Shown: positions 1 to 7,380, numbered from the stretch's first letter. The stretch is DNA of 19,486 bases from Lachnospiraceae bacterium UBA3814 (GCA_002368575.1 DFEA01000029.1:1-19486); one strand, 5' to 3'. Numbers and translations: made by a program. Notes: generated by a model from the letters alone, not told the origin.

Positions 1-1951
1 GAGGCGCTCCGATGAGCCTTGATACCGAATATTTCTCCATATATTCGCTCATATCGATACGGACCATATTGTTTTCATCGTCAAAGAGGCTCTGTGCAAG
101 GGATTTTGCAAGCTCTGTCTTACCAACTCCTGTAGGCCCCAGAAACAGGAAGGAACCTATTGGCTTAGAGGGATCCTTGATACCTGCCCTGCTCCTTATG
201 ATGGCCTCTGTCACCTTCGTCACCGCCTCATCCTGTCCTATGACCCTCTTATGAAGCTCCCCGTCAAGCTGAAGGGTCTTTGCCCGTTCACTCTCGGTAA
301 GCTTTGCCACCGGTATCCCGGTCCAGCGGGAAATTATCTTTGCTATCTCCTCCTCCGAAACATTTTCGTGTACCAGGGTAAGCCCTTCGCTCTTTACCCT
401 CTCCTCCTCCGTCTCAAGCTCCGCCCGAAGCTTCGGAAGTATCCCGTACTGCAGCTCCCCTACTCTCGACAGATCCTGCTTTCTGGTAGCGATCTCTATT
501 TCGTTGCCCACCTGCTCTATCTGCTCTCTCAGCCCTGAGAGCTTTTCTATGGAATGCTTCTCGTTCTCCCACTGAGCCATTTTGGCATTCTTCTTATCCG
601 TAAGCTCCGCAAGCTCCTTCTGAAGGTCCGACAGCCTGTCCATGGAAAGCCTGTCGGTCTCCTTCTTAAGCGCCTCGGCCTCTATAGTCATCTGTGTCAC
701 CTTACGGTTAAGCTCATCAAGCTCCGTGGGCATGGAATCAAGCTCTGTCTTTATCAGCGCGCAGGCCTCATCAACCAGGTCTATGGCCTTATCGGGCAGG
801 AACCTGTCCGAGATGTACCTGTGGGAAAGCGTAGCCGCGGATACAAGAGCGGAATCCGTTATCTTTACGTGATGGAAGTTCTCATAACGCTCCTTCAGGC
901 CCCTTAAGATGGATATCGTATCCTCGACCGTAGGCTCATCCACCGTAACGGGCTGGAACCTTCTTTCAAGCGCCGCGTCCTTCTCGATATACTGCCTGTA
1001 TTCGTCTAACGTAGTGGCGCCGATGCAGTGAAGCTCTCCCCTTGCAAGCATGGGCTTCAGCATGTTTCCGGCATCTAACGCCCCGTCAGTCTTTCCGGCC
1101 CCGACTATGGTGTGGAGCTCATCAATAAAGAGGATTATCTGCCCGTCGGAGTTTTTTACATCCTCCAGAACAGCCTTGAGCCTTTCCTCAAACTCTCCCC
1201 TGTACTTGGCTCCCGCGACCAGGGCTCCCATATCAAGGGCAAATATCTTTTTGTCCTTAAGGGTCTCAGGCACATCGCCCCTTACTATCCTCTGGGCAAG
1301 CCCCTCAACTACCGCGGTCTTTCCGACACCCGGCTCACCGATGAGCACAGGGTTGTTCTTGGTCTTTCTTGACAGTATCCTTATGACGTTCCTTATCTCG
1401 CTGTCACGGCCGATCACGGGATCAAGCTTCTGATCCCTTGCCCGTTCCACAAGCTCCTGGCCGTACTTCTCAAGGGTATCGTAGGTCGCCTCCGGATTAT
1501 CGCTCGTGACCCTCTGGTTTCCCCTTACAGTGGCAAGGGCCTTAAGAAAACGCTCCCGTGTTATGCCGTATTCCTTAAACAGCTCCTTTATCGCCTGATT
1601 AGGGTATTTTATCAGCGACAGGAACAGATGCTCTACGGAGACGTATTCATCGCCCATCTGCTTTGCCTCATCCTCGGCGGAGATAAGCACCTTATTCAGG
1701 CTGCTTCCTATGTACATCTGACCTCCCGCCACCTTGATGCGCTTTGCCAGCTTATTTTCCACATTGTTCAGAAAATGCTCCTTATCTATCTCCATCCTTT
1801 CTATGAGCTTTAAGATAAGGGAGTCCTCCTGGGTAAGGAGCGCGTATATGAGATGCTCCTGCTCTATCTCCTGATTGCCGTAATCGTTTGCGATCTTTTC
1901 ACAGGCATTGACCGCCTCTACTGATTTCTGAGTGAATTTCTGTATATTCAT
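1..1951 (-). CDS. clpB: ATP-dependent chaperone ClpB, C-terminus cut off by the window edge
   Basis: ClpB is an AAA+ disaggregase that threads aggregated proteins through a hexameric ring together with DnaK in the cytosol. Translating the minus strand from the ATG at 1951 gives about 650 residues beginning MNIQKFTQKSVEAV. In order one sees the Clp N-domain (about 1-150), first AAA+ domain with Walker A GEPGVGKT near residue 200 and Walker B ILFIDELHT, a charged coiled-coil middle domain (about 400-530) that marks ClpB rather than ClpA or ClpC, and the second Walker A GPTGVGKT near residue 604. Family members are about 860 residues, so roughly 210 are missing beyond the left edge. The start is supported by a G-rich Shine-Dalgarno (AGGGGG) about 7 bases upstream. 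It is monocistronic on its 5' side, with its own promoter and a partial CIRCE-like site. No frameshift is seen. Confidence 0.97.
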   Translation of the reverse strand, partial: MNIQKFTQKSVEAVNACEKIANDYGNQEIEQEHLIYALLTQEDSLILKLIERMEIDKEHFLNNVENKLAKRIKVAGGQMYIGSSLNKVLISAEDEAKQMGDEYVSVEHLFLSLIKYPNQAIKELFKEYGITRERFLKALATVRGNQRVTSDNPEATYDTLEKYGQELVERARDQKLDPVIGRDSEIRNVIRILSRKTKNNPVLIGEPGVGKTAVVEGLAQRIVRGDVPETLKDKKIFALDMGALVAGAKYRGEFEERLKAVLEDVKNSDGQIILFIDELHTIVGAGKTDGALDAGNMLKPMLARGELHCIGATTLDEYRQYIEKDAALERRFQPVTVDEPTVEDTISILRGLKERYENFHHVKITDSALVSAATLSHRYISDRFLPDKAIDLVDEACALIKTELDSMPTELDELNRKVTQMTIEAEALKKETDRLSMDRLSDLQKELAELTDKKNAKMAQWENEKHSIEKLSGLREQIEQVGNEIEIATRKQDLSRVGELQYGILPKLRAELETEEERVKSEGLTLVHENVSEEEIAKIISRWTGIPVAKLTESERAKTLQLDGELHKRVIGQDEAVTKVTEAIIRSRAGIKDPSKPIGSFLFLGPTGVGKTELAKSLAQSLFDDENNMVRIDMSEYMEKYSVSRLIGAP

Positions 1952-2007
1952 GGCTTTACCCCCTTTCATTCCCGGGCTTGTGCCCACTTTTCTCACATCA
2001 CGGTCAT

Positions 2008-2050
2008 ACTATAGCACACATTGTTAGCCACGTCAATAGTTGAGTGCTAA
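2008..2050 (-). promoter_or_regulatory. clpB SigA promoter with half-conserved CIRCE-like (HrcA) operator
   Basis: On the minus strand a -35 box TTGACG (2031-2036) is followed after exactly 17 bases by a -10 box TATAGT (2008-2013). Overlapping the -35 is TTAGCACTC (2042-2050), a perfect left CIRCE arm. Nine bases later comes CGTGGCTAA (2024-2032), which keeps only 5 of 9 bases of the right arm GAGTGCTAA. The position over the -35 fits repression by HrcA, but the degenerate arm makes the strength uncertain. The promoter is near consensus. Confidence 0.75.
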
Positions 2051-2131
2051 AATTGTCAGAATATTTTCTCTTTAATACATAAGCAAAAAAAGTCTGCGTG
2101 AGCACGGGTTTCCTTTTCTGTCGCAGCATGC

Positions 2132-2137
2132 TATGAT
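2132..2137 (+). promoter_or_regulatory. Possible extended -10 of the FliB-like gene
   Basis: TATGAT preceded by TG one base upstream forms an extended -10 element 24 bases before the start codon. The -35 position, 17 bases away (TTTCCT), is poor. A Shine-Dalgarno AAGGTGAT lies just before the ATG at 2162. Confidence 0.4.
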
Positions 2138-2161
2138 GTTGGCGTCAAAGGTGATAGTAAT

Positions 2162-3268
2162 ATGAAGATCCGTGAAATATCATTCTACAGAGAATTCAAA
2201 TGCCTCGCGGGAGAGTGTCCTTCCACCTGCTGCCGGGGCTGGATGATCCCCTTAAGTGAGGAGGACAGGCTCCGCTTTATGAAGGAAGGAGGACTTCTGG
2301 GACTAAGGCTCTGTCTTGCCGCATCCCCTGATGAGCCCTCTGTCCTGAATAAGGGCGGGCTTACCTGCCCCTTTCATAAAAATAACGGCCTCTGCGAGCT
2401 TCAGCTTAAGAAGGGCCATTCCTTTATCCCTGAATCCTGCCGTGATTATCCGCGTTTTTTCCGAAACTATACGTTTTTTGAGGAAAGGCTCATCGACCTT
2501 TCCTGCGTTCTTGGAGCAAGGCTCTTTATGGATAATACCGACAGGCTTTACTTTACGGAATATGAAGGAAGCCCTTACAGTGAGCCGTGCTGTACCAACG
2601 ACGATACCGGATATTTCAGATCTCTTCTGGGGGCAAGGCAGGAAATCCTGACGGAGCTTAGGGACGTGTCCGATCCGGATAAGCTTTCATCCGTACTTTC
2701 GCGGACAGTCTCTTACTGCATGGATGCCGGTCGGGCTTTCTTATCGGGAGACACGGCCTTTTTTGAAAAACACAGCCTTAAGGAATATCCACAAAGGCTT
2801 TCCCTTTTCCCCTTTGACCTTACGCTGTTTGACAGGCTTATGGACACAGGGATCACCGGGAGCCTTCTTTTCTATAAAAACCCTCTTCTGAACAGGCTTT
2901 GCGCCCTCTATAAAAGACTTCGCGGAAAAACCCTGCGAACCGACAAAGGCCTTAAAGAGCTGGGCTCTCTGTTTTTCACCGCCCACCCCAAAGCCCCGAG
3001 GCTTCTTTCGGCATATTATTCCTACTACCTTCTGGGATATTTCATGCAGAGCTATGAGGATTACAGCTTTGTCAGGAATGCTTCGGCAGGCATCGTTCAT
3101 CTTAATATGATATTTCTTTTTATGGTAATCCTTAATGCCGGGCAAAAAGAGCTCAGCCGTGACATGACGGCACACATAATCTCCTCTTACAATAAAAAGG
3201 CGTACTACAACGAAAGCGTTTTAAAGGAAATGTATGAGATAATGCGGCAGAGCATATACAGTGAATGA
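2162..3268 (+). CDS. fliB: FliB-family flagellin lysine N-methylase-like protein
   Basis: The 368-residue protein carries the cysteine signature of the FliB/YkgJ-type family. C14, C19, C23 and C24 lie in a CPSTCCRGW block at the N-terminus, followed by C69-P-F, C78 and C93 in a block ending ESCRDYPRF. These cysteines are thought to hold a metal centre. In Salmonella FliB methylates surface lysines of flagellin, and that is the basis of the family name. No flagellar gene is present here, so the substrate is unknown. The rest of the protein is poorly conserved, with aromatic helical segments but no clear membrane span. The start has the Shine-Dalgarno AAGGTGAT about 6 bases upstream. It is a single gene ending in a strong hairpin terminator shared with the convergent rubredoxin gene. 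Family assignment is good; biochemical role is inferred. Confidence 0.8.
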   Translation: MKIREISFYREFKCLAGECPSTCCRGWMIPLSEEDRLRFMKEGGLLGLRLCLAASPDEPSVLNKGGLTCPFHKNNGLCELQLKKGHSFIPESCRDYPRFFRNYTFFEERLIDLSCVLGARLFMDNTDRLYFTEYEGSPYSEPCCTNDDTGYFRSLLGARQEILTELRDVSDPDKLSSVLSRTVSYCMDAGRAFLSGDTAFFEKHSLKEYPQRLSLFPFDLTLFDRLMDTGITGSLLFYKNPLLNRLCALYKRLRGKTLRTDKGLKELGSLFFTAHPKAPRLLSAYYSYYLLGYFMQSYEDYSFVRNASAGIVHLNMIFLFMVILNAGQKELSRDMTAHIISSYNKKAYYNESVLKEMYEIMRQSIYSE

Positions 3269-3288
3269 ATTTGATCAGTTCATAACAT

Positions 3289-3320
3289 GAAAAGCCGTCT
3301 GCAAAGGCAGACGGCTTTTC
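3289..3320. terminator. Bidirectional intrinsic terminator between the FliB-like gene and rubredoxin
   Basis: A perfect 14-bp stem (3289-3302 and 3307-3320) with a 4-base AAAG loop begins with A-rich and ends with T-rich sequence, so it can terminate on either strand. It lies between two convergent genes. Confidence 0.9.
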
Positions 3321-3348
3321 ATTCCGTTTTTCAGTCAGATATTCTCGG

Positions 3349-3510
3349 TTAAATGACCTTCATGAACATATCCTTTGACACTCCGCAAACGGGGCAGCAC
3401 CAGTCGTCGGGAAGATCCTCAAACTTTGTGCCGGGAGCTATTCCATGCTCCGGATCACCCTTTTCGGGATCATAGGTATAGCCGCAGGGATTGCAAAAAT
3501 ACTTATCCAA
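3349..3510 (-). CDS. Rubredoxin (TTG start)
   Basis: A 53-residue protein, the usual rubredoxin size. It has the two iron-ligand pairs CNPCG (C6, C9) and CPVCG (C39, C42), the GYTYDPEKGDP segment after the first pair and the conserved DLPDDWCCP before the second. Rubredoxin is a one-electron carrier with an Fe(Cys)4 centre, used in anaerobes to feed electrons to peroxide and oxygen reducing enzymes. The start codon is TTG at 3508-3510. It is chosen because AAGGAGGT lies 7 bases upstream and no ATG, GTG or TTG occurs in frame between them. An extra cysteine (C38) precedes the second ligand pair. Rubrerythrin lies about 330 bp away on the same strand, suggesting a shared oxidative stress role, but each has its own leader. 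Confidence 0.93.
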   Translation of the reverse strand: MDKYFCNPCGYTYDPEKGDPEHGIAPGTKFEDLPDDWCCPVCGVSKDMFMKVI

Positions 3511-3547
3511 TTCAAATACCTCCTTTTATGATATTATTAGAACCACA

Positions 3548-3630
3548 TAGACTCACAAATCGCTGAAAAGATGCGATTTGCTCGTTATCTTATGGCACCG
3601 TGGAAAACCGGTGCTCATTAGATACGTTAT
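3548..3630. repeat. 83-bp structured repeat, copy 1
   Basis: Identical to 3645-3727 except one base (T at 3619 against A at 3716), with 14 bp of different sequence between copies. Each unit has two stem-loops: CAAATCGC paired with GCGATTTG (3556-3563 and 3573-3580), then a longer arm ATCTTATGGCACCG paired with CGGTGCTCATTAGAT, with one bulge. In copy 1 the variant base spoils one pair in the second stem. Confidence 0.9.
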
Positions 3631-3644
3631 GATAACCACCACAA

Positions 3645-3727
3645 TAGACTCACAAATCGCTGAAAAGATGCGATTTGCTCGTTATCTTATGGCACCGTGG
3701 AAAACCGGTGCTCATAAGATACGTTAT
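3645..3727. repeat. 83-bp structured repeat, copy 2
   Basis: Second tandem copy, offset 97 bp from the first. Its second stem-loop is intact (ATCTTATGGCACCG against CGGTGCTCATAAGAT with a single bulged T). A diverged third relative of this second stem occurs at 15774-15821. Confidence 0.9.
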
Positions 3728-3778
3728 TAGAATTGTAACGGGACATGCGGAGAAAATCAAGCTCTAATATCGGCCTGA

Positions 3779-3798
3779 CAGGGCAATCGCTTAATACC
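3779..3798 (+). repeat. 20-bp dispersed repeat, copy A
   Basis: CAGGGCAATCGCTTAATACC. It is exact at three places in the window. Here the 3' part extends into a stem: CTTAATACCTCA pairs with TGAGGATATTAAG further right (one bulge). That stem lies just past the rubrerythrin stop and could serve as its 3' hairpin. Confidence 0.85.
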
Positions 3799-3842
3799 TC
3801 AAGGTTGAGTGGGTTATGAGGATATTAAGGGAAAGCTTTGGA

Positions 3843-4385
3843 TCAGTAATTCTCCGCATGGACCTCGAAATATGCCCTCGGATGAGCACACACCGGACAG
3901 GTCTCGGGTGCCTCGGTGCCCACTACGATATGACCGCAGTTTCTGCACTCCCAGACCTTTACCTCGCTCTTCTTAAATACCTCCTGCATCTCAACGTTTT
4001 TAAGCAGCGCACGGTATCTCTCCTCGTGCTTTTTCTCTATGGCGGCGACCCCGCGGAATTTCTCCGCAAGCTCCTTAAAGCCCTCCTCCTCGGCGGTCTT
4101 TGCAAAGCCCTCATACATATCCGTCCATTCAAAGTTCTCGCCTTCAGCGGCAGCCTTAAGGTTTTCAGGCGTAGAGCCTATCCCGCCAAGCTCCTTGAAC
4201 CAGAGCTTTGCGTGCTCCTTTTCATTATCCGCTGTTTTTAAAAACAGCGCCGCTATCTGCTCATAGCCCTCCTTTTTAGCCTTTGAGGCAAAATATGTAT
4301 ACTTGTTTCTTGCCTGGGACTCACCGGCAAAAGCCTCTAAAAGATTCTTTTCAGTCTGAGTCCCTGAGTAAGGATTCTGTCCCAT
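3843..4385 (-). CDS. rbr: Rubrerythrin
   Basis: A 180-residue rubrerythrin, close to the usual length. The N-terminal four-helix ferritin-like domain supplies the di-iron ligands: E22 in AGESQAR, the ExxH pair E55/H58, and the second ExxH pair E117/H120. The C-terminal rubredoxin-like domain has C147/C150 and C163/C166. The enzyme reduces hydrogen peroxide to water using electrons passed through the rubredoxin iron, protecting anaerobes in the cytosol. The ATG at 4385 has AAGGAGGT 9 bases upstream. It has its own consensus promoter and is monocistronic. The gene is bracketed by inverted copies of the 20-bp repeat (3779-3798 and 4486-4505). Confidence 0.97.
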   Translation of the reverse strand: MGQNPYSGTQTEKNLLEAFAGESQARNKYTYFASKAKKEGYEQIAALFLKTADNEKEHAKLWFKELGGIGSTPENLKAAAEGENFEWTDMYEGFAKTAEEEGFKELAEKFRGVAAIEKKHEERYRALLKNVEMQEVFKKSEVKVWECRNCGHIVVGTEAPETCPVCAHPRAYFEVHAENY

Positions 4386-4423
4386 ATAAAAAATACCTCC
4401 TTCATGAAAATTTATATATACCT

Positions 4424-4453
4424 ATCATACACCGGACAGGGCTTTATTGTCAA
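4424..4453 (-). promoter_or_regulatory. Rubrerythrin SigA promoter
   Basis: Perfect -35 TTGACA (4448-4453), 18-base spacer, -10 TATGAT (4424-4429), about 40 bases before the start codon. No convincing PerR box was seen. Confidence 0.8.
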
Positions 4454-4485
4454 AGCGGTAACGGTTCAGCTGACAGGGTTATCAG

Positions 4486-4505
4486 GGTATTAAGCGATTG
4501 CCCTG
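4486..4505 (-). repeat. 20-bp dispersed repeat, copy B (inverted)
   Basis: Exact reverse complement of the 3779-3798 copy. On the minus strand it continues CCTGATAACCCTG, so the internal CAGGG can pair with CCCTG. It lies between the divergent rubrerythrin and Uma2 promoters. Confidence 0.85.
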
Positions 4506-4523
4506 TTCAACTGAGCTTTTCTA

Positions 4524-4552
4524 TTGCTTTTTTCCCCGGGACATTATACTAT
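4524..4552 (+). promoter_or_regulatory. Probable promoter of the Uma2-family gene
   Basis: TTGCTT (4524-4529), 17-base spacer, TACTAT (4547-4552), about 60 bases before the gene. The -35 matches 4 of 6 consensus bases. A second candidate -10 (GATAAT) overlaps to the right. Confidence 0.5.
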
Positions 4553-4613
4553 GATAATGAGAAACCTCTATGACCACAGAAATTTTCAATCATCCTTCAC
4601 TGAGGTAACAGCT

Positions 4614-5180
4614 ATGGATACAAAAAAACTTGAATATTATACCGCTGAGGATTATTACGCTCTCCCTGAGGGCACCCATGCCGAGCTCATAGACGGAATA
4701 CTGTATTATCCTCCTTACGGACAGGCCGCCCCCGCCCGCAGGCATCAGGGGCTCGTAATGGAATTAAGCTATGCTGTCAAAAGCTATATCGAGGCCAAAA
4801 AAGGCAGCTGCCGGATATATCCCGCTCCCTTTGATGTCCGGCTTGACGAAAACGATGACAGTGTGGTCCAGCCTGATATTTCCGTGATCTGTGATCCCTC
4901 AAAGCTTACAGACAGGGGCTGCACCGGCGCGCCGGACTGGATAATAGAAATAGTATCTCCCGGGAATGCCGCCTATGATTATATTACCAAGCTGAAAAAA
5001 TATCTTGCTGCCGGGGTTCGTGAGTACTGGATAGTTGATCCGGATACGGACTCCGTAACAGTCTACGACCTGACCTCCGAAAAGCTTGTCCCTGAACAGT
5101 TTGGCTTTAAGGATACGGTAAAGTCTCTTACCTTCGATGATCTCAGCATCGATCTTGCAAAGCTCACAGCCTCCTTATAA
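4614..5180 (+). CDS. Uma2-family (DUF820) putative restriction-endonuclease-like protein
   Basis: A 188-residue protein with the family pattern of a PD-(D/E)XK-like fold: E24-L-I-D-G near the N-terminus, QPDISVI with D88, PDWIIEIVSP with E112, then GVREYWIVDP. This group is widespread and often multicopy in cyanobacteria and some Firmicutes. A nuclease activity is proposed from the fold and is not established. The ATG at 4614 is preferred because GAGGT lies 7 bases upstream; the open frame reaches back 90 bases to a TTG that is itself the likely -35 box. Its downstream neighbour is an XRE regulator 177 bp away with its own upstream region. No toxin-antitoxin partner is evident. Confidence 0.85.
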   Translation: MDTKKLEYYTAEDYYALPEGTHAELIDGILYYPPYGQAAPARRHQGLVMELSYAVKSYIEAKKGSCRIYPAPFDVRLDENDDSVVQPDISVICDPSKLTDRGCTGAPDWIIEIVSPGNAAYDYITKLKKYLAAGVREYWIVDPDTDSVTVYDLTSEKLVPEQFGFKDTVKSLTFDDLSIDLAKLTASL

Positions 5181-5291
5181 AACATTTCGTAACGGTTCAT
5201 CACCTCCACCTTTACAATATTTCCGTGAGCCTGTCTGTGCAACCCACAGTTTACGGAAGCAACAGTTCAGTAAGCCATTTCCAATTCATAC

Positions 5292-5308
5292 AGCTACGCT
5301 ATGTAGCT
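5292..5308. promoter_or_regulatory. 17-bp palindrome upstream of the XRE gene, possible autoregulatory operator
   Basis: AGCTAC and GTAGCT flank a 5-base centre (GCTAT). A possible -10 TACAAT lies at 5329-5334, so the palindrome would sit over or just before the -35 region, about 50 bases before the XRE start codon. Confidence 0.4.
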
Positions 5309-5357
5309 TTATATTATCCATTTCTCTATACAATTTTCCCATAGTCTGGGGTAAATC

Positions 5358-5783
5358 ATGAATAAATCTCGTTTAGCGTCTAAATTGAAAGAGCTCCGCA
5401 AGGCTTATTCCTACACTCAAGAGGATGTTGCCGCGGTTCTGGGTGTCGTTCGCCAGACCTACTCTCATTACGAGACCGGAAAGCGTTCGCCTAATTTTGA
5501 AACGCTTTTCAAGCTCGCCGGGTTATACAGCGTTTCTGTAGATGATCTAATCCAGCTGACCATCGATATAGACAGAAACGATTATTTTGATGCACCCAGG
5601 CCTACCACCTCAAGCAACGACCTGTCTGAGCTCGTAGAATATCTCAATCATCCGTACAATCAGAAAAAGCTCCGTTTTCTGACTAATACAGAAAAGGAGC
5701 TGATTTTCTTTTTTGAAAAGATCTCCGAGAAGGATAAAAGGGAGATCCTTGAGTTCACCCGGATAAAGGCTCACAACATGTAG
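5358..5783 (+). CDS. XRE-family helix-turn-helix transcriptional regulator
   Basis: A 141-residue protein. Residues about 6-61 form a Cro/C1-type HTH: LKELRKAYSYTQEDVAAVLG, then VVRQTYSHYETGKRSPN as recognition helix and following turn, ending LYSVSVDDLI. The C-terminal half is helical and charged (NTEKELIFFFEKISEKDKREI) without a recognised sensor domain and may support dimerisation. The ATG at 5358 has a short GGGG Shine-Dalgarno 6 bases before it. It is a single gene, converging with the symporter gene after 28 bp without a clear terminator. The target is unknown; autoregulation through the upstream palindrome is inferred. Confidence 0.88.
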   Translation: MNKSRLASKLKELRKAYSYTQEDVAAVLGVVRQTYSHYETGKRSPNFETLFKLAGLYSVSVDDLIQLTIDIDRNDYFDAPRPTTSSNDLSELVEYLNHPYNQKKLRFLTNTEKELIFFFEKISEKDKREILEFTRIKAHNM

Positions 5784-5811
5784 CTATGCTGTTTAACGGC
5801 TCATTTCCCGG

Positions 5812-7353
5812 CTATAATTCCTCATCCGGAAGCGCATATTTCTGTTCTACCATATGCTTCTCATTGTAGCATTCAAATACCGCATCCACCTTTTTCTGCT
5901 CTATCTTCGGAGTAAACAGGCTTACCGCCGGGACTATCAAAAGCCCCGCTATCATTGCTGCCGCTCCGGCGTTGATAGGGCTCTGGATGAACTTTGTCGC
6001 AGGGAACATATTGATCACGGTGATGATCACTCCCGAAGCAAAGCTTGCCCATACAGCTCCCCTCGTCACTCCCTTCCAGTACAGCCCGTAGAGGAAGGGC
6101 GCCAGAAAGGCTCCTGCCAGAGCTCCCCACGATATACCCATAAGCTGGGCAATGAATGTGGGAGGCTTTAAGGCCATGACAACGGAGATCACTATAAAGA
6201 AGATCAGAAAGGCCCGCATTATCACTATCTGCTGCTTTTCCTTCATATCCTTTACGAAATTACCCTTAATAAGGTCCAGTGTGAGCGTGGAGCTTGAGGT
6301 AAGGACCAGAGACGCAAGGGTAGACATGGATGCGGAAAGGACCAGCATGATGACCACTCCGATCAGCAGATCCGGAAGAGTGGAAAGCATGGAGGGGATA
6401 ATGGCATCAAAGGCTATGCTTCCGTCCGCCTTGTATATCGCCGGCGTATCGAAGAGCCTTCCGAAGCCCCCGAGGAAATAGCATCCGCAGGCCACCACTA
6501 CCGCAAAGAAGGTGGAGATGACGGTCCCCGTCTGTACCGCCTTCTCATCCCTGATGGCATAAAACTTCTGCACCATCTGGGGAAGTCCCCAGGTCCCTAA
6601 GGAGGTCAGGATAACGACCCCGAGAAGGTTTACCGGATCAGGTCCCAGGAAGGCCGTAAAGGCTCCCTGCTGCCCCTGTGTCACCGGTATGTCCGAGGGG
6701 ATCTGCGCAAGCTTGAACACAGCGGCGTTAAAGCCTCCCTGACCGTTTAAAATAGAAGCTATGACCGCTAATATGCCTATTATCATTATTATCCCCTGGA
6801 TAAAATCATTTATCGCCGTAGCCATATAGCCGCCGAGGATGACATATACACAGGTAAGAGCCGCCATGACCACCACGCACAGGGCGTAGGGCACGTTAAA
6901 GGCCATTTCAAAAAGCCTTGAAAGCCCGTTATATACGGAGGAGGTATAGGGGATCAGAAATACGAAGGAAATGATGGCCGCCACTATCCTCAGCTGATTG
7001 CTGTTATAACGCTTTCCGAAGTAATCGGGCATGGTCCTTGCATCCAGGTATTTGGTCATTATCCTGGTCCTTCTTCCGAGTATCACCCAGGCAAGGAGCG
7101 AGCCGATAAAGGCATTGCCTATCCCGATCCAGGTCGCCGCCATACCGTATTTATACCCGAACTGCCCGGCGTAGCCCACAAAGACCACCGCGGAAAAATA
7201 CGAGGTCCCGTAGGCAAAGGCCGTAAGCCACGGACCCACCTTTCTGCCGCCTAACACAAAATCATTGACATTGGTAGCGGAACGTCTCGAATAGAGGCCT
7301 ACCCAGATCATAACCGCAAAAAACAAGATCAAAAGAAGGATTTTAATAAACAT
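5812..7353 (-). CDS. Sodium:solute symporter (SSS family)
   Basis: A 513-residue membrane protein of the usual SSS length with about 13 hydrophobic segments. Typical motifs are the N-terminal RRSATNVNDFVLGGRKVGPW, then TSYFSAVVFVGYAG (second segment) and GGYMATAINDFIQGIIMI (sixth segment region). Such proteins import small organic solutes (proline, pantothenate, sugars, acids) with Na+. The substrate cannot be read from the sequence; the protein is only broadly PutP-like. The ATG at 7353 has GGGGGAA 6 bases upstream. The gene is monocistronic with a strong promoter and a palindrome at the predicted transcription start. There is no evidence it belongs to the rhamnose genes, which use an ABC transporter. 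Confidence 0.9.
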   Translation of the reverse strand: MFIKILLLILFFAVMIWVGLYSRRSATNVNDFVLGGRKVGPWLTAFAYGTSYFSAVVFVGYAGQFGYKYGMAATWIGIGNAFIGSLLAWVILGRRTRIMTKYLDARTMPDYFGKRYNSNQLRIVAAIISFVFLIPYTSSVYNGLSRLFEMAFNVPYALCVVVMAALTCVYVILGGYMATAINDFIQGIIMIIGILAVIASILNGQGGFNAAVFKLAQIPSDIPVTQGQQGAFTAFLGPDPVNLLGVVILTSLGTWGLPQMVQKFYAIRDEKAVQTGTVISTFFAVVVACGCYFLGGFGRLFDTPAIYKADGSIAFDAIIPSMLSTLPDLLIGVVIMLVLSASMSTLASLVLTSSSTLTLDLIKGNFVKDMKEKQQIVIMRAFLIFFIVISVVMALKPPTFIAQLMGISWGALAGAFLAPFLYGLYWKGVTRGAVWASFASGVIITVINMFPATKFIQSPINAGAAAMIAGLLIVPAVSLFTPKIEQKKVDAVFECYNEKHMVEQKYALPDEEL

Positions 7354-7380
7354 TGTCTTTCCCCCGTGCTGTAATTTGTC

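Larger units (their letters stand above)
3511..3842. other. 332-bp gene-free stretch holding structured repeats
   Basis: No coding potential is seen. From the rubredoxin side it holds the rubredoxin ribosome site and upstream region, two near-identical copies of an 83-bp hairpin repeat, and one copy of the 20-bp dispersed repeat whose flanks fold into a hairpin immediately downstream of rubrerythrin (minus). Confidence 0.8.

Noticed and set aside
12..1813. Several plus-strand open frames of 60-130 codons
   Set aside because: They lie opposite the long, fully conserved clpB frame, have no ribosome sites and show compositions typical of antisense shadows.
3548..3727. Tandem repeat considered as a CRISPR array
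   Set aside because: Only two 83-bp units with a 14-bp gap, internal hairpins, and no cas genes; repeat and spacer sizes do not fit.
3779..4505. Inverted 20-bp repeats considered as ends of a transposon
   Set aside because: No transposase between them and no clear target-site duplication outside; kept only as a repeat finding.
5812..7353. SSS symporter considered as a second rhamnose importer
   Set aside because: It is separated from rhaB by the GGDEF gene, lacks the shared operator, and its sequence is only generically PutP-like.
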